A stretch of DNA of 64,000 nucleotides from SZAS-79 sp965279075 (GTDB lineage: Bacteria > Pseudomonadota > Gammaproteobacteria > Burkholderiales > SG8-39), in assembly GCA_965279075.1 (NCBI GenBank), contig CBDIHI010000011.1, positions 434,001 to 498,000 of the forward strand, read 5' to 3'. This document shows, piece after piece, positions 18,100-26,440 of this stretch (its first letter is position 1; each line of letters starts with the position of its first letter). The notes beneath the pieces are model-generated. The model was not told where the DNA came from. It saw nothing but the letters and a program-made list of their open reading frames with translations, and did no database searches. The translations under genes and the position numbers were made by a program.

Positions 18100-18137
18100 C
18101 CACCACTCGATCCCAGGATGCGCTTTCACGCCGCTCA
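18100..18137 (-). pseudogene. Remnant of a second cobO 3' end upstream of bluB
   Basis: Directly after the cobT stop, the minus strand reads SGVKAHPGIEW (codons 18135 to 18103), matching the last residues of CobO (SGVRAQPGIEW at 13533) but with different codons and two substitutions, and without the stop, running on as WLSNKK. It is too short to function. It suggests that bluB came from a genome where it followed cobO. Confidence 0.75.
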
Positions 18138-19154
18138 TTGCGAGCGCCCGCTGACGGCGGCCGATTCGAAGGTCGCCATCTCGTTGAGGAACGCCGCGGC
18201 GGCCTTGACCAGCGGGTAGGCCAAGGCGGCGCCGGTGCCCTCGCCCAAGCGCAGCGAAAGGTCGAGCAACGGCTCGGCAGCGAATTTTAGCAACAGCGCG
18301 GCATGCCCGGGTTCGGCGGACTGGTGGCAGAAAACACAGCACTCCAGCACCCCGCTCTCGAGCTCGCAGGCCGTTGCCAGCGCGGCCGAAACAATGAACC
18401 CGTCGATAAGGATGACCATGCGCCGGCGCGCGGCTCCGACCATTGCACCGGCCAACATTGCGATTTCGAATCCGCCGAAAGTGCGAAGCCGCTCGAGCGG
18501 ATCGGCCGATACCCGGTGCAGGAGTAACGCCGATTGCAGCAGCTCCGTCTTGCGCGCGAGCCCGGCATCGTCCAGCCCCGTCCCCCGGCCCACGCACTCG
18601 CGCAGGTCTGCGCCGGTCGCGAGGCTGGTGAGTAGCGCGGCCGACGAGGTATTGCCAATGCCCATTTCGCCCAGCCCGATCACCCGGACGCCTTTGTCCG
18701 CGGCTTCGGTGGCGATTTCCTCGCCGTAGCTAAGTGCCTGCGCGCATTGGCGCGGCGTCATCGCCGGCTCGGCGAGGAAATTGCGAGTGCCGGGGCCGAT
18801 CCGCTTCGAAAGGAGCAACGGATGCGGCGGTACCGGCTCGACGACGCCAGCGTCCACGACGTTGAACTGCATGCCGCTTGCCCTGGCGAAGACGTTGATC
18901 GCCGCGCCGCCGGAAAGAAAGTTGCGCACCATCTGGAAAGTCACCGCCTGCGGGAAGGCGCTCACGCCCGAAGCCGCCGCTCCATGGTCTGCGGCGAATA
19001 CATAGATCGCGGCAGGCTCGATCTGGAGCGACACGCTGCGCTGGATGAGGCCGATTTGCAGTGCCAGGTGCTCGATGCGGCCCAGCGCGCCCAAAGGCTT
19101 GGTTTTTGCATCGATGCATTTTTGCAGCTCCGCGCGAAGCTCGTTGTCGCTCAT
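18135..19154 (-). CDS. cobT: Nicotinate-nucleotide--dimethylbenzimidazole phosphoribosyltransferase
   Basis: A 339-residue enzyme making alpha-ribazole 5'-phosphate from the lower-ligand base and nicotinate mononucleotide. Family marks are KTKPLGALGRIEHLALQIG, YVFAADHGAAASGVSAFPQ, GEMGIGNTSSAALL and the catalytic glutamate in LGEGTGAALAYPLVKA near the C-terminus. ATG 19154 is preceded by GGAG and overlaps the stop of the upstream gene (ATGA). Its last 69 bp are duplicated at 17260-17328. Confidence 0.94.
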   Translation of the reverse strand: MSDNELRAELQKCIDAKTKPLGALGRIEHLALQIGLIQRSVSLQIEPAAIYVFAADHGAAASGVSAFPQAVTFQMVRNFLSGGAAINVFARASGMQFNVVDAGVVEPVPPHPLLLSKRIGPGTRNFLAEPAMTPRQCAQALSYGEEIATEAADKGVRVIGLGEMGIGNTSSAALLTSLATGADLRECVGRGTGLDDAGLARKTELLQSALLLHRVSADPLERLRTFGGFEIAMLAGAMVGAARRRMVILIDGFIVSAALATACELESGVLECCVFCHQSAEPGHAALLLKFAAEPLLDLSLRLGEGTGAALAYPLVKAAAAFLNEMATFESAAVSGRSQ

Positions 19155-19570
19155 TTTTTCTCCAGGGCACAAATAAATGCGAGGCAATGGGCGCATGCGG
19201 CCGCGATTACTTCGGCGTCCGGAGCGTCCTGCAGGGCTGCGCGCGCCGGCGTATCGGGGGTCTCCTTGAAGAACGTGCGCCGCACCCGCGCGACACGCTT
19301 GTCGCGCTCGGGTGAGTGCAGCGCATGCCCCAACGAGTTACGCAACGCGTTGATCGCATGGATCAGCGTCCACTCACCGGCCAGCGGATCGGCCGGGCAC
19401 AACGCGCGCGCGAGCGTCGACTTCTGGTAGAAGCGCAGGCTCGCATCGGAAAGATAAGCGGGGTGCGGGAGATTCTGCTCGACGAACCTCGATATCGCCT
19501 CCTCGATGAGCAGGTGCCCGTCCGTGAGCTCGCGCACCACGTCGTCAATCGGGGTGGCGGGCGCGCTCAT
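19151..19570 (-). CDS. Hypothetical HEPN-like protein in cobalamin operon
   Basis: A 139-residue, apparently all-helical, cytoplasmic protein with no recognised cobalamin role. It is coupled by ATGA overlaps to btuF before it and cobT after it, so it is a genuine operon member. The segment FYQKSTLARAL, followed by a tryptophan-containing helix and INALRNSLGHAL, follows the pattern of HEPN domains. R77 and H82 fit the HEPN R-x4-H RNase motif. The HEPN assignment is inferred from pattern only; whether it is an active nuclease, a nucleotide-binding helper or something else is unknown. Confidence 0.6.
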   Translation of the reverse strand: MSAPATPIDDVVRELTDGHLLIEEAISRFVEQNLPHPAYLSDASLRFYQKSTLARALCPADPLAGEWTLIHAINALRNSLGHALHSPERDKRVARVRRTFFKETPDTPARAALQDAPDAEVIAAACAHCLAFICALEKK

Positions 19571-20457
19571 GGACGCCGGGACGCGGCGACGCGGCGCCGG
19601 GCCTCGTCGATCTTGTCGCAGAGGATCTCGGCGCCGTCCATGGCGCGCGGCCCCGGGCGGTGCGTCAGGTCCGCGTTGACCGAGAAGATGTTGCCGAACC
19701 GGACCGCGTCGATGTCTTTCCACTCCATCCATTGCGAGCGCAACTCCTCGAGCGGCACCGCGCCGATGATGGTCTGCGGATTGGCCTTGAGGACCGCCTC
19801 CGTATTGACTACCGGCGCGACCACCGGAAGCGATCCGAAGACGTTCGTCGCCCCGCAGGCGGCCAGCAGGTCGCTGACGAAATGATGGTTGTTGAGCGTG
19901 TAGAGGGGCCGGATCCACATCTCATAGAACACGGCAACTTTGGGACGGCGCGAAAACGCGGAAAGAAGCCGGTCATGGCGCTGCCGGTACCCGCGAATCC
20001 ACTCCTTCGCCTGCTCGGTCGTCCCTGCGAGAATCGCAAACCGCTCGGCGTCGCGCGCGATGCCGTCGAGCGATTCTGGGTTGCTGTAGTAGACCGGGAT
20101 TCCGACCGAGCGCAGTCGGTCGAGCTGCTTCATCGAGCTTGCGTGCAGCCAGGCGATGATGAGGTCGGGCTGAAGCGAAACGATCTTCTCGAGGTCGGCA
20201 GCGCGGTTCATGCCGATTTCGGGGATCTTCTTCGCCTCTTCGGGATAGTCGCTGTGCTTCACGACGCCGACGATGCGCCTGCCCGCGCCGACGGCAAAGA
20301 GGAGCTCCGTGACGTGCGGGGCGAAGCTGACGATGCGGGCCGCGGGCTTCTCCAGCCTCACCTTCGCGCCGAGGTCGTCAGTCACTTCGATCGCCGCCGC
20401 GGCCGGCACGAGCGGCAAAAACGCAAACAGTGCGAGCGCCAAACTAGATCGTTTCAA
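19567..20457 (-). CDS. btuF: Periplasmic cobalamin-binding protein
   Basis: A 296-residue binding protein of the BtuF/FepB type. It starts with a signal peptide (MKRSSLALALFAFLPLVPAA) and contains RIVSFAPHVTELLFAVGAG, a VKHSDYPEEAKKIP segment (typical of BtuF), and LKANPQTIIGA. It delivers corrinoids to BtuCD, encoded four to five genes downstream. Its start overlaps the cobD 3' end by 14 bp. Confidence 0.92.
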   Translation of the reverse strand: MKRSSLALALFAFLPLVPAAAAIEVTDDLGAKVRLEKPAARIVSFAPHVTELLFAVGAGRRIVGVVKHSDYPEEAKKIPEIGMNRAADLEKIVSLQPDLIIAWLHASSMKQLDRLRSVGIPVYYSNPESLDGIARDAERFAILAGTTEQAKEWIRGYRQRHDRLLSAFSRRPKVAVFYEMWIRPLYTLNNHHFVSDLLAACGATNVFGSLPVVAPVVNTEAVLKANPQTIIGAVPLEELRSQWMEWKDIDAVRFGNIFSVNADLTHRPGPRAMDGAEILCDKIDEARRRVAASRRP

Positions 20458-21421
20458 GGGCCTTCTCCAATCGCTGCCATGCGGGTTCCGGGCCCGGCAG
20501 GCCGAATCTCAGGCTCGCAGGAGCGTCGAACGCCCTTACGAGAATGCCTTTTCGGGCGAACCGGTCCTGCATCGCGCGCGCCTCGGCAACTGCAGTCCAC
20601 ACGAAGAAATCGGTCGCACCCTTGACGTCGCAGCCGAGGCGGCGCAGAAGGGATTGCATGCGAAGCGAGGCTTGCTTGAGATACGTGGTCGCCCGCGCAT
20701 GGAAATTCGAGTCGCCGAGCGCCCTTGTGGCCACCTCGATCGAGGGGCCAGCGATGGTCCACGGCCCGAGGCTCGCGCGCGAGCGGCGAAGCACGTCTTC
20801 GCTTGCGAAAAGAAATCCCACCCGTGCGCCCGCCAGCCCGAAGAATTTGCCGAGTGAGCGAAGCACCACCAGCCCGGGTTCGCCTGCGTCGCGCACGAGG
20901 CTATCGCCGGGGCGCGTGTCGATAAAGGCCTCGTCGACCACCAACCAGCCGCCCCGCGCGGCGAGCGCGCGGCGCAGGTTTCGCAATCCGTCCCCCGAAC
21001 GCAACGTGCCGGTCGGGTTGTTGGGGTTGCAGATCACCACGGCGTCGCAAGTTGCGCCTTCGGCCTCGATGTTGCCTTCGTCCACGACCCGTACGCTTGC
21101 ACCGTGCGCCTGCCAGGCGCGGATGTGCTCGCCGTAGCTGGGCTGGACCAGCGCGACTTCGCGCGCACCGAGCAGCTCGGGCAGCAACTGAATCACGGCC
21201 TGGGACCCCGCGACTGGCAGAAATCGGTCGCTACCGTAGTAATGCGCGGCCGCGCCGAGGAACTCGTTGGTCTCGGTGGGCAGGCGGTGCCAGGCCGAGG
21301 CTTCCACCGTTCCCGCGGGGTAAGGGAGCGGGCTGATGCCGGTCGAGAGGTCAAGCCATTCGTGCGAAGGTATCCCGTAGCGCTTTGCCGCGTCCCTGAC
21401 ATTGCCGCCGTGCTCGATCAT
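20444..21421 (-). CDS. cobD: Threonine-phosphate decarboxylase
   Basis: A 325-residue PLP enzyme of aminotransferase class I/II fold that makes (R)-1-amino-2-propanol phosphate, the linker of the nucleotide loop. Marks are HGGNVRDAAKRYGIP at the start, VICNPNNPTGTL, VVDEAFID and the PLP lysine in LRSLGKFFGLAGARVGF. ATG 21421 overlaps the cbiB stop (ATGA). Named as in Salmonella (cobC in the Pseudomonas denitrificans system). Confidence 0.9.
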   Translation of the reverse strand: MIEHGGNVRDAAKRYGIPSHEWLDLSTGISPLPYPAGTVEASAWHRLPTETNEFLGAAAHYYGSDRFLPVAGSQAVIQLLPELLGAREVALVQPSYGEHIRAWQAHGASVRVVDEGNIEAEGATCDAVVICNPNNPTGTLRSGDGLRNLRRALAARGGWLVVDEAFIDTRPGDSLVRDAGEPGLVVLRSLGKFFGLAGARVGFLFASEDVLRRSRASLGPWTIAGPSIEVATRALGDSNFHARATTYLKQASLRMQSLLRRLGCDVKGATDFFVWTAVAEARAMQDRFARKGILVRAFDAPASLRFGLPGPEPAWQRLEKALETI

Positions 21422-22356
21422 GCGACCGCCCTGCCCAGGCACACGATCGCGAAGGCGGCCATCCAGGCCACGATCCCGCCACGCTCGAGCCCGACCGCCC
21501 GCTCGATGTCCTCCGCCCCGGGCGCATGGCCGCAGCCCAGGGGAGGACGCGCCTCGATTTTTCCCTCGTACGATGCGGCGCCACCGAGACGCACCTCGAG
21601 CGCACCCGCGCCGGCGGCCATGACCGGTCCCGCATTCGGGCTGTACCACGTCCGCGCCTGCTCGTGCCAACAGCGCAGCCCGGAGCGCGTATTCCCGAGC
21701 ATCGAGTAGGTGAGAGCGGTGAGGCGCGCCGGTACTAGGTTCAGGAGGTCGTCGAGCCGCGCCGCGGCCCAGCCGAAGTGCAGATATGCTTCGTTCTTGT
21801 AGCCCCACATTGCGTCCAGCGTATTGGCCAGGCGATACAACACCGCACCGGGCGCACCCAGCACCATGAACCAGAACAGAGCCCCGAAGACCGCATCGTT
21901 CCCGTTTTCGAGCACCGACTCGACACCGGCACGCGCGACATCCCCGGCAGTCATCGCGGTCGTGTCGCGGCTCACGATCATCCCGACGGCTACGCGCGCC
22001 TTTGCGAGATCGCCCTCACGCAGCGCGTCGACGATGCGCGCAGCGTGCTCCTCGAGGCTGCGCGGCGCGATCGCGAGATACAGGAATACGACTTCGAAGA
22101 GCGGCCCCGTGGACGTCGTCGAAAACGCGAACGCGGAGAGCGAGATCGGCGCAAGGAGCAGCGCCACCGCGAGGATCCCGGCTACGCGCAGGCCCGGTGC
22201 ACCGAGCCCCATCGAGCGGATGGCGCGTTCCACGCCGGTCGCGATGCGCCCGAAAGCCACCAGCGGATGCCACCGGTTCGGCGGCTCGCCCGCGGCGCGG
22301 TCCAGCGCCAGCGCCGCAAGCGCGATCCCGAACGGCAGGAAAGCGGCGCTCGTCAT
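21418..22356 (-). CDS. cbiB: Adenosylcobinamide-phosphate synthase
   Basis: A 312-residue membrane protein of the CbiB/CobD family that attaches aminopropanol (phosphate) to adenosylcobyric acid. Marks are EPPNRWHPLVAFGRI, RDTTAMTAGDVARAGVESV, ENGNDAVFGALFW and DAMWGYKNEAYLHFGWAAAR. It is the first gene of the minus-strand operon and is divergent from cobQ with only 14 to 29 bp between starts, so its promoter must overlap the cobQ 5' end. Confidence 0.93.
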   Translation of the reverse strand: MTSAAFLPFGIALAALALDRAAGEPPNRWHPLVAFGRIATGVERAIRSMGLGAPGLRVAGILAVALLLAPISLSAFAFSTTSTGPLFEVVFLYLAIAPRSLEEHAARIVDALREGDLAKARVAVGMIVSRDTTAMTAGDVARAGVESVLENGNDAVFGALFWFMVLGAPGAVLYRLANTLDAMWGYKNEAYLHFGWAAARLDDLLNLVPARLTALTYSMLGNTRSGLRCWHEQARTWYSPNAGPVMAAGAGALEVRLGGAASYEGKIEARPPLGCGHAPGAEDIERAVGLERGGIVAWMAAFAIVCLGRAVA

Positions 22357-22370
22357 GCTGCGAGCGCCGC

Positions 22371-23834
22371 GTGGCTGACGCGCTCATGATCCAGGGCACC
22401 ACCTCGGATGCGGGCAAGAGCACGCTCGTGACGGGTCTTTGCCGCATCCTCAAGCGGCGCGGGTTGCGGGTCGCGCCTTTCAAGCCCCAGAACATGTCCC
22501 TCAACAGCGCGGTCACTGTCGACGGCGGCGAAATCGGCCGCGCGCAGGCCGTCCAGGCCATGGCGTGCGGGATCGAGCCTCACACCGACATGAACCCGGT
22601 GCTGCTCAAGCCTAACAGCGAGACCGGCGCACAGGTTATCGTTCACGGGCGCGTGCTGCAGGACATGGATGCGCGCCGGTTCCATGCGTACAAGCCGGTC
22701 GCGATGCAAGCGGTGCTGCAGTCGTTCGCGCGCCTGCGCGAGCGGTACGACGTGGTCCTGGTCGAGGGCGCGGGCAGCCCGGCCGAAATCAACCTGCGCG
22801 AGGGTGACATCGCCAACATGGGTTTCGCCGAGGCTGTCGACATCCCGGTGACGCTGGTCGCCGACATCGACCGCGGCGGGGTTTTTGCGCACATTGTGGG
22901 CACGCTCGCGCTGCTTTCCACCTCGGAGCGCTCGCGGGTCAACGGCTTCGTGATCAACCGCTTTCGCGGCGACGTTGCCCTGCTCGAGCCCGGCATCGAG
23001 TGGCTCGAAACGCATACCGAGCGGCCGGTCTTCGGCGTGCTGCCCTATTTGGACGGGCTGCACATCGAAGCGGAAGACTCGCTTTCCCGGCCCCCGGGGC
23101 GAACCGGAGCGGACCTTTTTCGCGTCGTGGTCCCCGCATTGCCGCGCATGAGCAACCACACCGATTTCGACGCGCTTCGCCTGCATCCGCAGGTGGAGGT
23201 GCGCTTTGTGCGCGCCGGGGAGCCCATCCCGCCCTGCGACCTGATGGTGCTGCCGGGAAGCAAGAGCGTGCGCTCCGATCTCGAATGGCTGCGCAGAGAA
23301 GGCTGGGATAAAGCCATCGCCCGGCACCTTCGCTACGGCGGCAAGGTGATCGGGCTGTGCGGCGGATTCCAGATGCTCGGCCGCACGGTGTGCGATCCGC
23401 GCGGCGTCGAAGGCCCCGCGGGTGTCAGCCCGGGCTTCGGGCTGCTCGACATCGAAACCACGCTCGAGCCCGTGAAGACGCTCGAACGTGTTGCAGGGAC
23501 CTTGCTTTGCGCAGACACGAAGGTGACCGGCTACGAAATCCACATGGGCGTGAGCCGCGGTCCCGGCCTCGCGCGCCCCGCGGTCCGCTTTGCGAACCGG
23601 GACGACGGCGCAAGGTCTCCCGACGACCAAGTGATGGGGACCTACCTGCACGGGGTGTTCGACGAGGCCGGCGCGTGCGCCGCGCTGCTCGCCTGGGCGG
23701 GCCTCGAGCGCGCCGTCCCAGTCGATTACATCGGCCTGCGGCAGGCCGAAATCGATCGCCTCGCCGATTCCATTGAGCAGCACCTGGACCTCTCTCGCCT
23801 GTTCAGCGGCCTCGATCTGAAGCTCCCGGCTTAG
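22371..23834 (+). CDS. cobQ: Cobyric acid synthase
   Basis: A glutamine-dependent amidotransferase (487 residues from GTG 22371) that amidates four side chains of adenosylcobyrinate diamide. The ATP-binding motif is MIQGTTSDAGKSTLVTGLCR. The triad-type glutaminase domain has the nucleophile in KVIGLCGGFQMLG and a histidine in MGTYLHGVFD. GTG 22371 gives the usual ADALMIQG family start; ATG 22386 is the alternative. It is the only plus-strand gene of the element, and its 3' end overlaps that of cobU by 32 bp. Confidence 0.92.
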   Translation: MADALMIQGTTSDAGKSTLVTGLCRILKRRGLRVAPFKPQNMSLNSAVTVDGGEIGRAQAVQAMACGIEPHTDMNPVLLKPNSETGAQVIVHGRVLQDMDARRFHAYKPVAMQAVLQSFARLRERYDVVLVEGAGSPAEINLREGDIANMGFAEAVDIPVTLVADIDRGGVFAHIVGTLALLSTSERSRVNGFVINRFRGDVALLEPGIEWLETHTERPVFGVLPYLDGLHIEAEDSLSRPPGRTGADLFRVVVPALPRMSNHTDFDALRLHPQVEVRFVRAGEPIPPCDLMVLPGSKSVRSDLEWLRREGWDKAIARHLRYGGKVIGLCGGFQMLGRTVCDPRGVEGPAGVSPGFGLLDIETTLEPVKTLERVAGTLLCADTKVTGYEIHMGVSRGPGLARPAVRFANRDDGARSPDDQVMGTYLHGVFDEAGACAALLAWAGLERAVPVDYIGLRQAEIDRLADSIEQHLDLSRLFSGLDLKLPA

Positions 23835-24375
23835 CGCTGAGCGCGCATCCTGCGACCATAAGCGTAACGCGGTCGCAGACGGCGGCGATGCGCTGGTTGG
23901 TGATGCCATGCTCGTCGACGAAGACGCGCGACAGCGGCCCCATGGGCGTGATGCCCGAGCCGAGCTCGTTCGATACGATGAGGAGCTCGGCGGCGCCGGC
24001 CGCGATTGTCGCGATGGCCGCAGCCAGGCGCTCGCGCTCGGCCTCCATGCGGGCCGTCGTTTCGCCCGAAGGCGCGTCCGCATCCGGGCCCGGCGCAAGC
24101 ATCCGCGCGAGCCAGAGCGTGACGCAATCCAGGACGATGCAGGTGCCGCCTCGGCCTTCAGCTTCCAGCACGGCGGCGATGGCGGGGCCGGCTTCGACGG
24201 TGCGCCACGACGCCGGCCTCGCGCTGCGATGGCGCTCGACGCGTCGGCGCATTTCGGGGTCGCGCACTTCGGCCGTGGCGATATAGACCGTCGCCAGACC
24301 GGTTTCCTTCGCAAGACGCTCTGCGTAGGCGCTCTTGCCCGAGCGGGCGCCGCCAAGGATCAGGTGCGCGCTCAG
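23803..24375 (-). CDS. cobU: Adenosylcobinamide kinase / guanylyltransferase, probable CTG start
   Basis: A bifunctional CobU/CobP enzyme (190 residues if started at CTG 24375). The P-loop LILGGARSGKSAYAERLA lies at residues 5-22, then VYIATAE, and later LIVSNELGSGITPMGPLSR with NQRIAA. No ATG or GTG exists in frame upstream of the P-loop. CTG 24375 overlaps the btuB stop as CTGA and has AGGAAAAAGG just upstream, matching the ATGA/GTGA overlaps elsewhere in this block. Alternatives are a sequence error at that base or a TTG/ATT start. Confidence 0.82.
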   Translation of the reverse strand: MSAHLILGGARSGKSAYAERLAKETGLATVYIATAEVRDPEMRRRVERHRSARPASWRTVEAGPAIAAVLEAEGRGGTCIVLDCVTLWLARMLAPGPDADAPSGETTARMEAERERLAAAIATIAAGAAELLIVSNELGSGITPMGPLSRVFVDEHGITNQRIAAVCDRVTLMVAGCALSAKPGASDRGR

Positions 24376-26180
24376 AAGCCTTTTTCCTCGAAGCGCGCGC
24401 CGACGAAAAACGTCCGCCCCTGCACGTTGAAGTCGCGCACCAGCTCGTAGCGCTTGTCGCCGATGTTGTCCACGCGCGCAAAGGCTTTCCAGCGCTTGCT
24501 CAGGACCGTTTCGTACGCGACATTGGCCACTCCATAGCCGCCCAGCCGGAAGGCATTGGCTGTGTCATCGTAGCGGGCAGTCGAAGCAATCCATTCGGCG
24601 GTCACCCATCCGCCGTAGGCCGGCATCGTCGCGGCCGTCGAGAGGTGATTCTTCGCGCGCCGCGGCAGCAGCTTGTGGGTCACGGCGTCTTCAGGCTCCT
24701 GCATGTCGAGGCTTGCGCTGATCGTGGCGGTCCTGATCTGGCCCTTGGCGCTCAGCGTGACGCCCCTGATGTCGGCCTTGGCGACGTTGAAGGGCGCAAG
24801 CGGCACGCCGGCGTTCACGATGAGGTCGGTGATCTTGTTGCGATAGTAGACGGCGCCGTACTGGATCGTTCCCGGCGAGTATTGCGCGCCGACCTCGACG
24901 CCCTGCGACTGCTCCGGGCGCAGTGCCGCATTGCCGAAGCCGGGAAAATAAAGTTGGTTGAAGGTCGGTGCCTTGTAGCCGGTACCGGCGTTCGTCCACG
25001 CGCGCAGCGTCGGCGCGAACTTGTAGCCGTAGCCGAGCTGCCAAGTGTTGTAGTTACCAAACTGCGTGTTGTCGTCATGCCGGAGGCTTGCTTGCACCTG
25101 GTGCGCGCCAAATGTGTTCTGGTAGCCCCCCATCATCGAAGTCACAGTGCGGTCCCTCACGGGAAACGCAGTCGCCCCGCCGACGTGCTCGCTGAGATAT
25201 TCGAGCGAGCCAAGGAAGAGGCCGAGCGAAGTGCGGAAATCGTTCTGCCAGCTCGCCTGATTCTGGACCGTCCTGAACACGTCCTGCGTCGCCATCGACT
25301 GGATCGAAGTCAGGTCGTCGGTGCCCATGCCGACAGTGACGTTGCTGCGCCAGGTGGGAGTGACCTGGTTCCTCCAGTAAGCCGACACCGTGCTCAGCGT
25401 TTCGGTGAGGCGGTGATTGAAGGCCTTGGGAGTGGCGTCGAAATGCTTTACGCCATCGCTATAGAACGCGCGCATTCCGATTTCGTTCGACGGACTGAGG
25501 GCTTTCGCGTACTGCGCCGTGACGCTCGTGTTCCGGTATCCGTCGGCGTCCGGGTTGAAGCTTGTCGACGCGGGGTTGCGCACCGCCGTGATGCCATTGG
25601 AGTTCGTCGCGGCCGCCTGGATGGCGAATCGGTTGCCCTCTCGCTCGTAGCCGTACCCGGCGCCGAGCTTGAACGTGCCGTAAGAGCCGACGCCGACGGA
25701 AGCGTTCATGCCGGGATCGCCGCGCCCGCCGCGGGTGAATATCTGGATGACGCCGCCGATCGCATCGGATCCGTAGAGGCTGGAGGCTGCACCGCGTAGG
25801 ACCTCGATTCGCTCGATCTGCTCAAGCGGAATGTGCTCGATCGCGGTGAGCCCGGTCGATGCTGAGCCTACGCGCATGCCGTCGATGATCACAAGCGCGT
25901 GGCCCGCATTGGTGCCGCGGATGAAGATCTGGGTGGCGCCGCCGGGTCCGCCGGCCTGCGTGACTTCTACGCCCGGCAGCCGCTGGAGCATCGTCGCGAC
26001 CGAGTTCTGCCCAGCGCGCTCGAATTCCTCGCGCGTGATAACGCTCACGTCGTTGACGAGATCCTTGAAGCGCGCCGGCACACGCGTCGCGGTGACAATG
26101 ACCGCGTCCTCGTCTTGCGCATACGCTGAGGCAATTACGAAAAAACCAAGAAGAACCACGACGCGCCAAACAACCCACAT
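24372..26180 (-). CDS. btuB: TonB-dependent outer-membrane cobalamin receptor
   Basis: A 602-residue outer-membrane receptor. ATG 26180 has a good ribosome site (AGGAGAG) and gives a signal peptide ending ASAYAQ. The TonB box is probably AVIVTATRV. The plug domain contains LQRLPGVEVTQAGG and IFIRGTNAGHALVIIDGMRV, and the barrel ends in aromatic GF. A cobalamin riboswitch lies in its leader. It imports corrinoids using TonB energy and is co-transcribed with cobU. Confidence 0.93.
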   Translation of the reverse strand: MWVVWRVVVLLGFFVIASAYAQDEDAVIVTATRVPARFKDLVNDVSVITREEFERAGQNSVATMLQRLPGVEVTQAGGPGGATQIFIRGTNAGHALVIIDGMRVGSASTGLTAIEHIPLEQIERIEVLRGAASSLYGSDAIGGVIQIFTRGGRGDPGMNASVGVGSYGTFKLGAGYGYEREGNRFAIQAAATNSNGITAVRNPASTSFNPDADGYRNTSVTAQYAKALSPSNEIGMRAFYSDGVKHFDATPKAFNHRLTETLSTVSAYWRNQVTPTWRSNVTVGMGTDDLTSIQSMATQDVFRTVQNQASWQNDFRTSLGLFLGSLEYLSEHVGGATAFPVRDRTVTSMMGGYQNTFGAHQVQASLRHDDNTQFGNYNTWQLGYGYKFAPTLRAWTNAGTGYKAPTFNQLYFPGFGNAALRPEQSQGVEVGAQYSPGTIQYGAVYYRNKITDLIVNAGVPLAPFNVAKADIRGVTLSAKGQIRTATISASLDMQEPEDAVTHKLLPRRAKNHLSTAATMPAYGGWVTAEWIASTARYDDTANAFRLGGYGVANVAYETVLSKRWKAFARVDNIGDKRYELVRDFNVQGRTFFVGARFEEKGF

Positions 26181-26261
26181 AACACTCTCCTTTGCCTGCG
26201 TCCCCGCAGGCGTCGGTGAATATGAGAATGGGGATCGGCGTGCTACGCTTTCATCGCGACC

Positions 26262-26440
26262 CCGCGACTCTCGCTCGTGCAACAGGCCGATATCCGGGCT
26301 CGAAAGTCTTGACGCGTCGCCTTCCCATGGGGACTCCCCACAGTGGCTTCATGACGCGCCCGCGCTTTCTTACCGTTGCGGGGGCAGCAGAGGCATTGGC
26401 CAATTGGGCCGCACCTCTTTCCCGTTTAACCCGACTGAAA
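26262..26440 (-). promoter_or_regulatory. Cobalamin (B12) riboswitch upstream of btuB
   Basis: On the minus strand the leader contains the conserved elements in order: ACGGGAAAGAGGTGCGG, TGCCTCTGCTGCCCCCGCAA, the B12 box GAAGCCACTGTGGGGA (core at 26341-26350), TGGGAAGGC, and the closing GCCCGGATATCGGCCTG. A G-rich stretch pairing with ATCCCC at 26222-26262 could form the expression-platform hairpin before the btuB ribosome site. High adenosylcobalamin should repress btuB-cobU. Confidence 0.9.
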
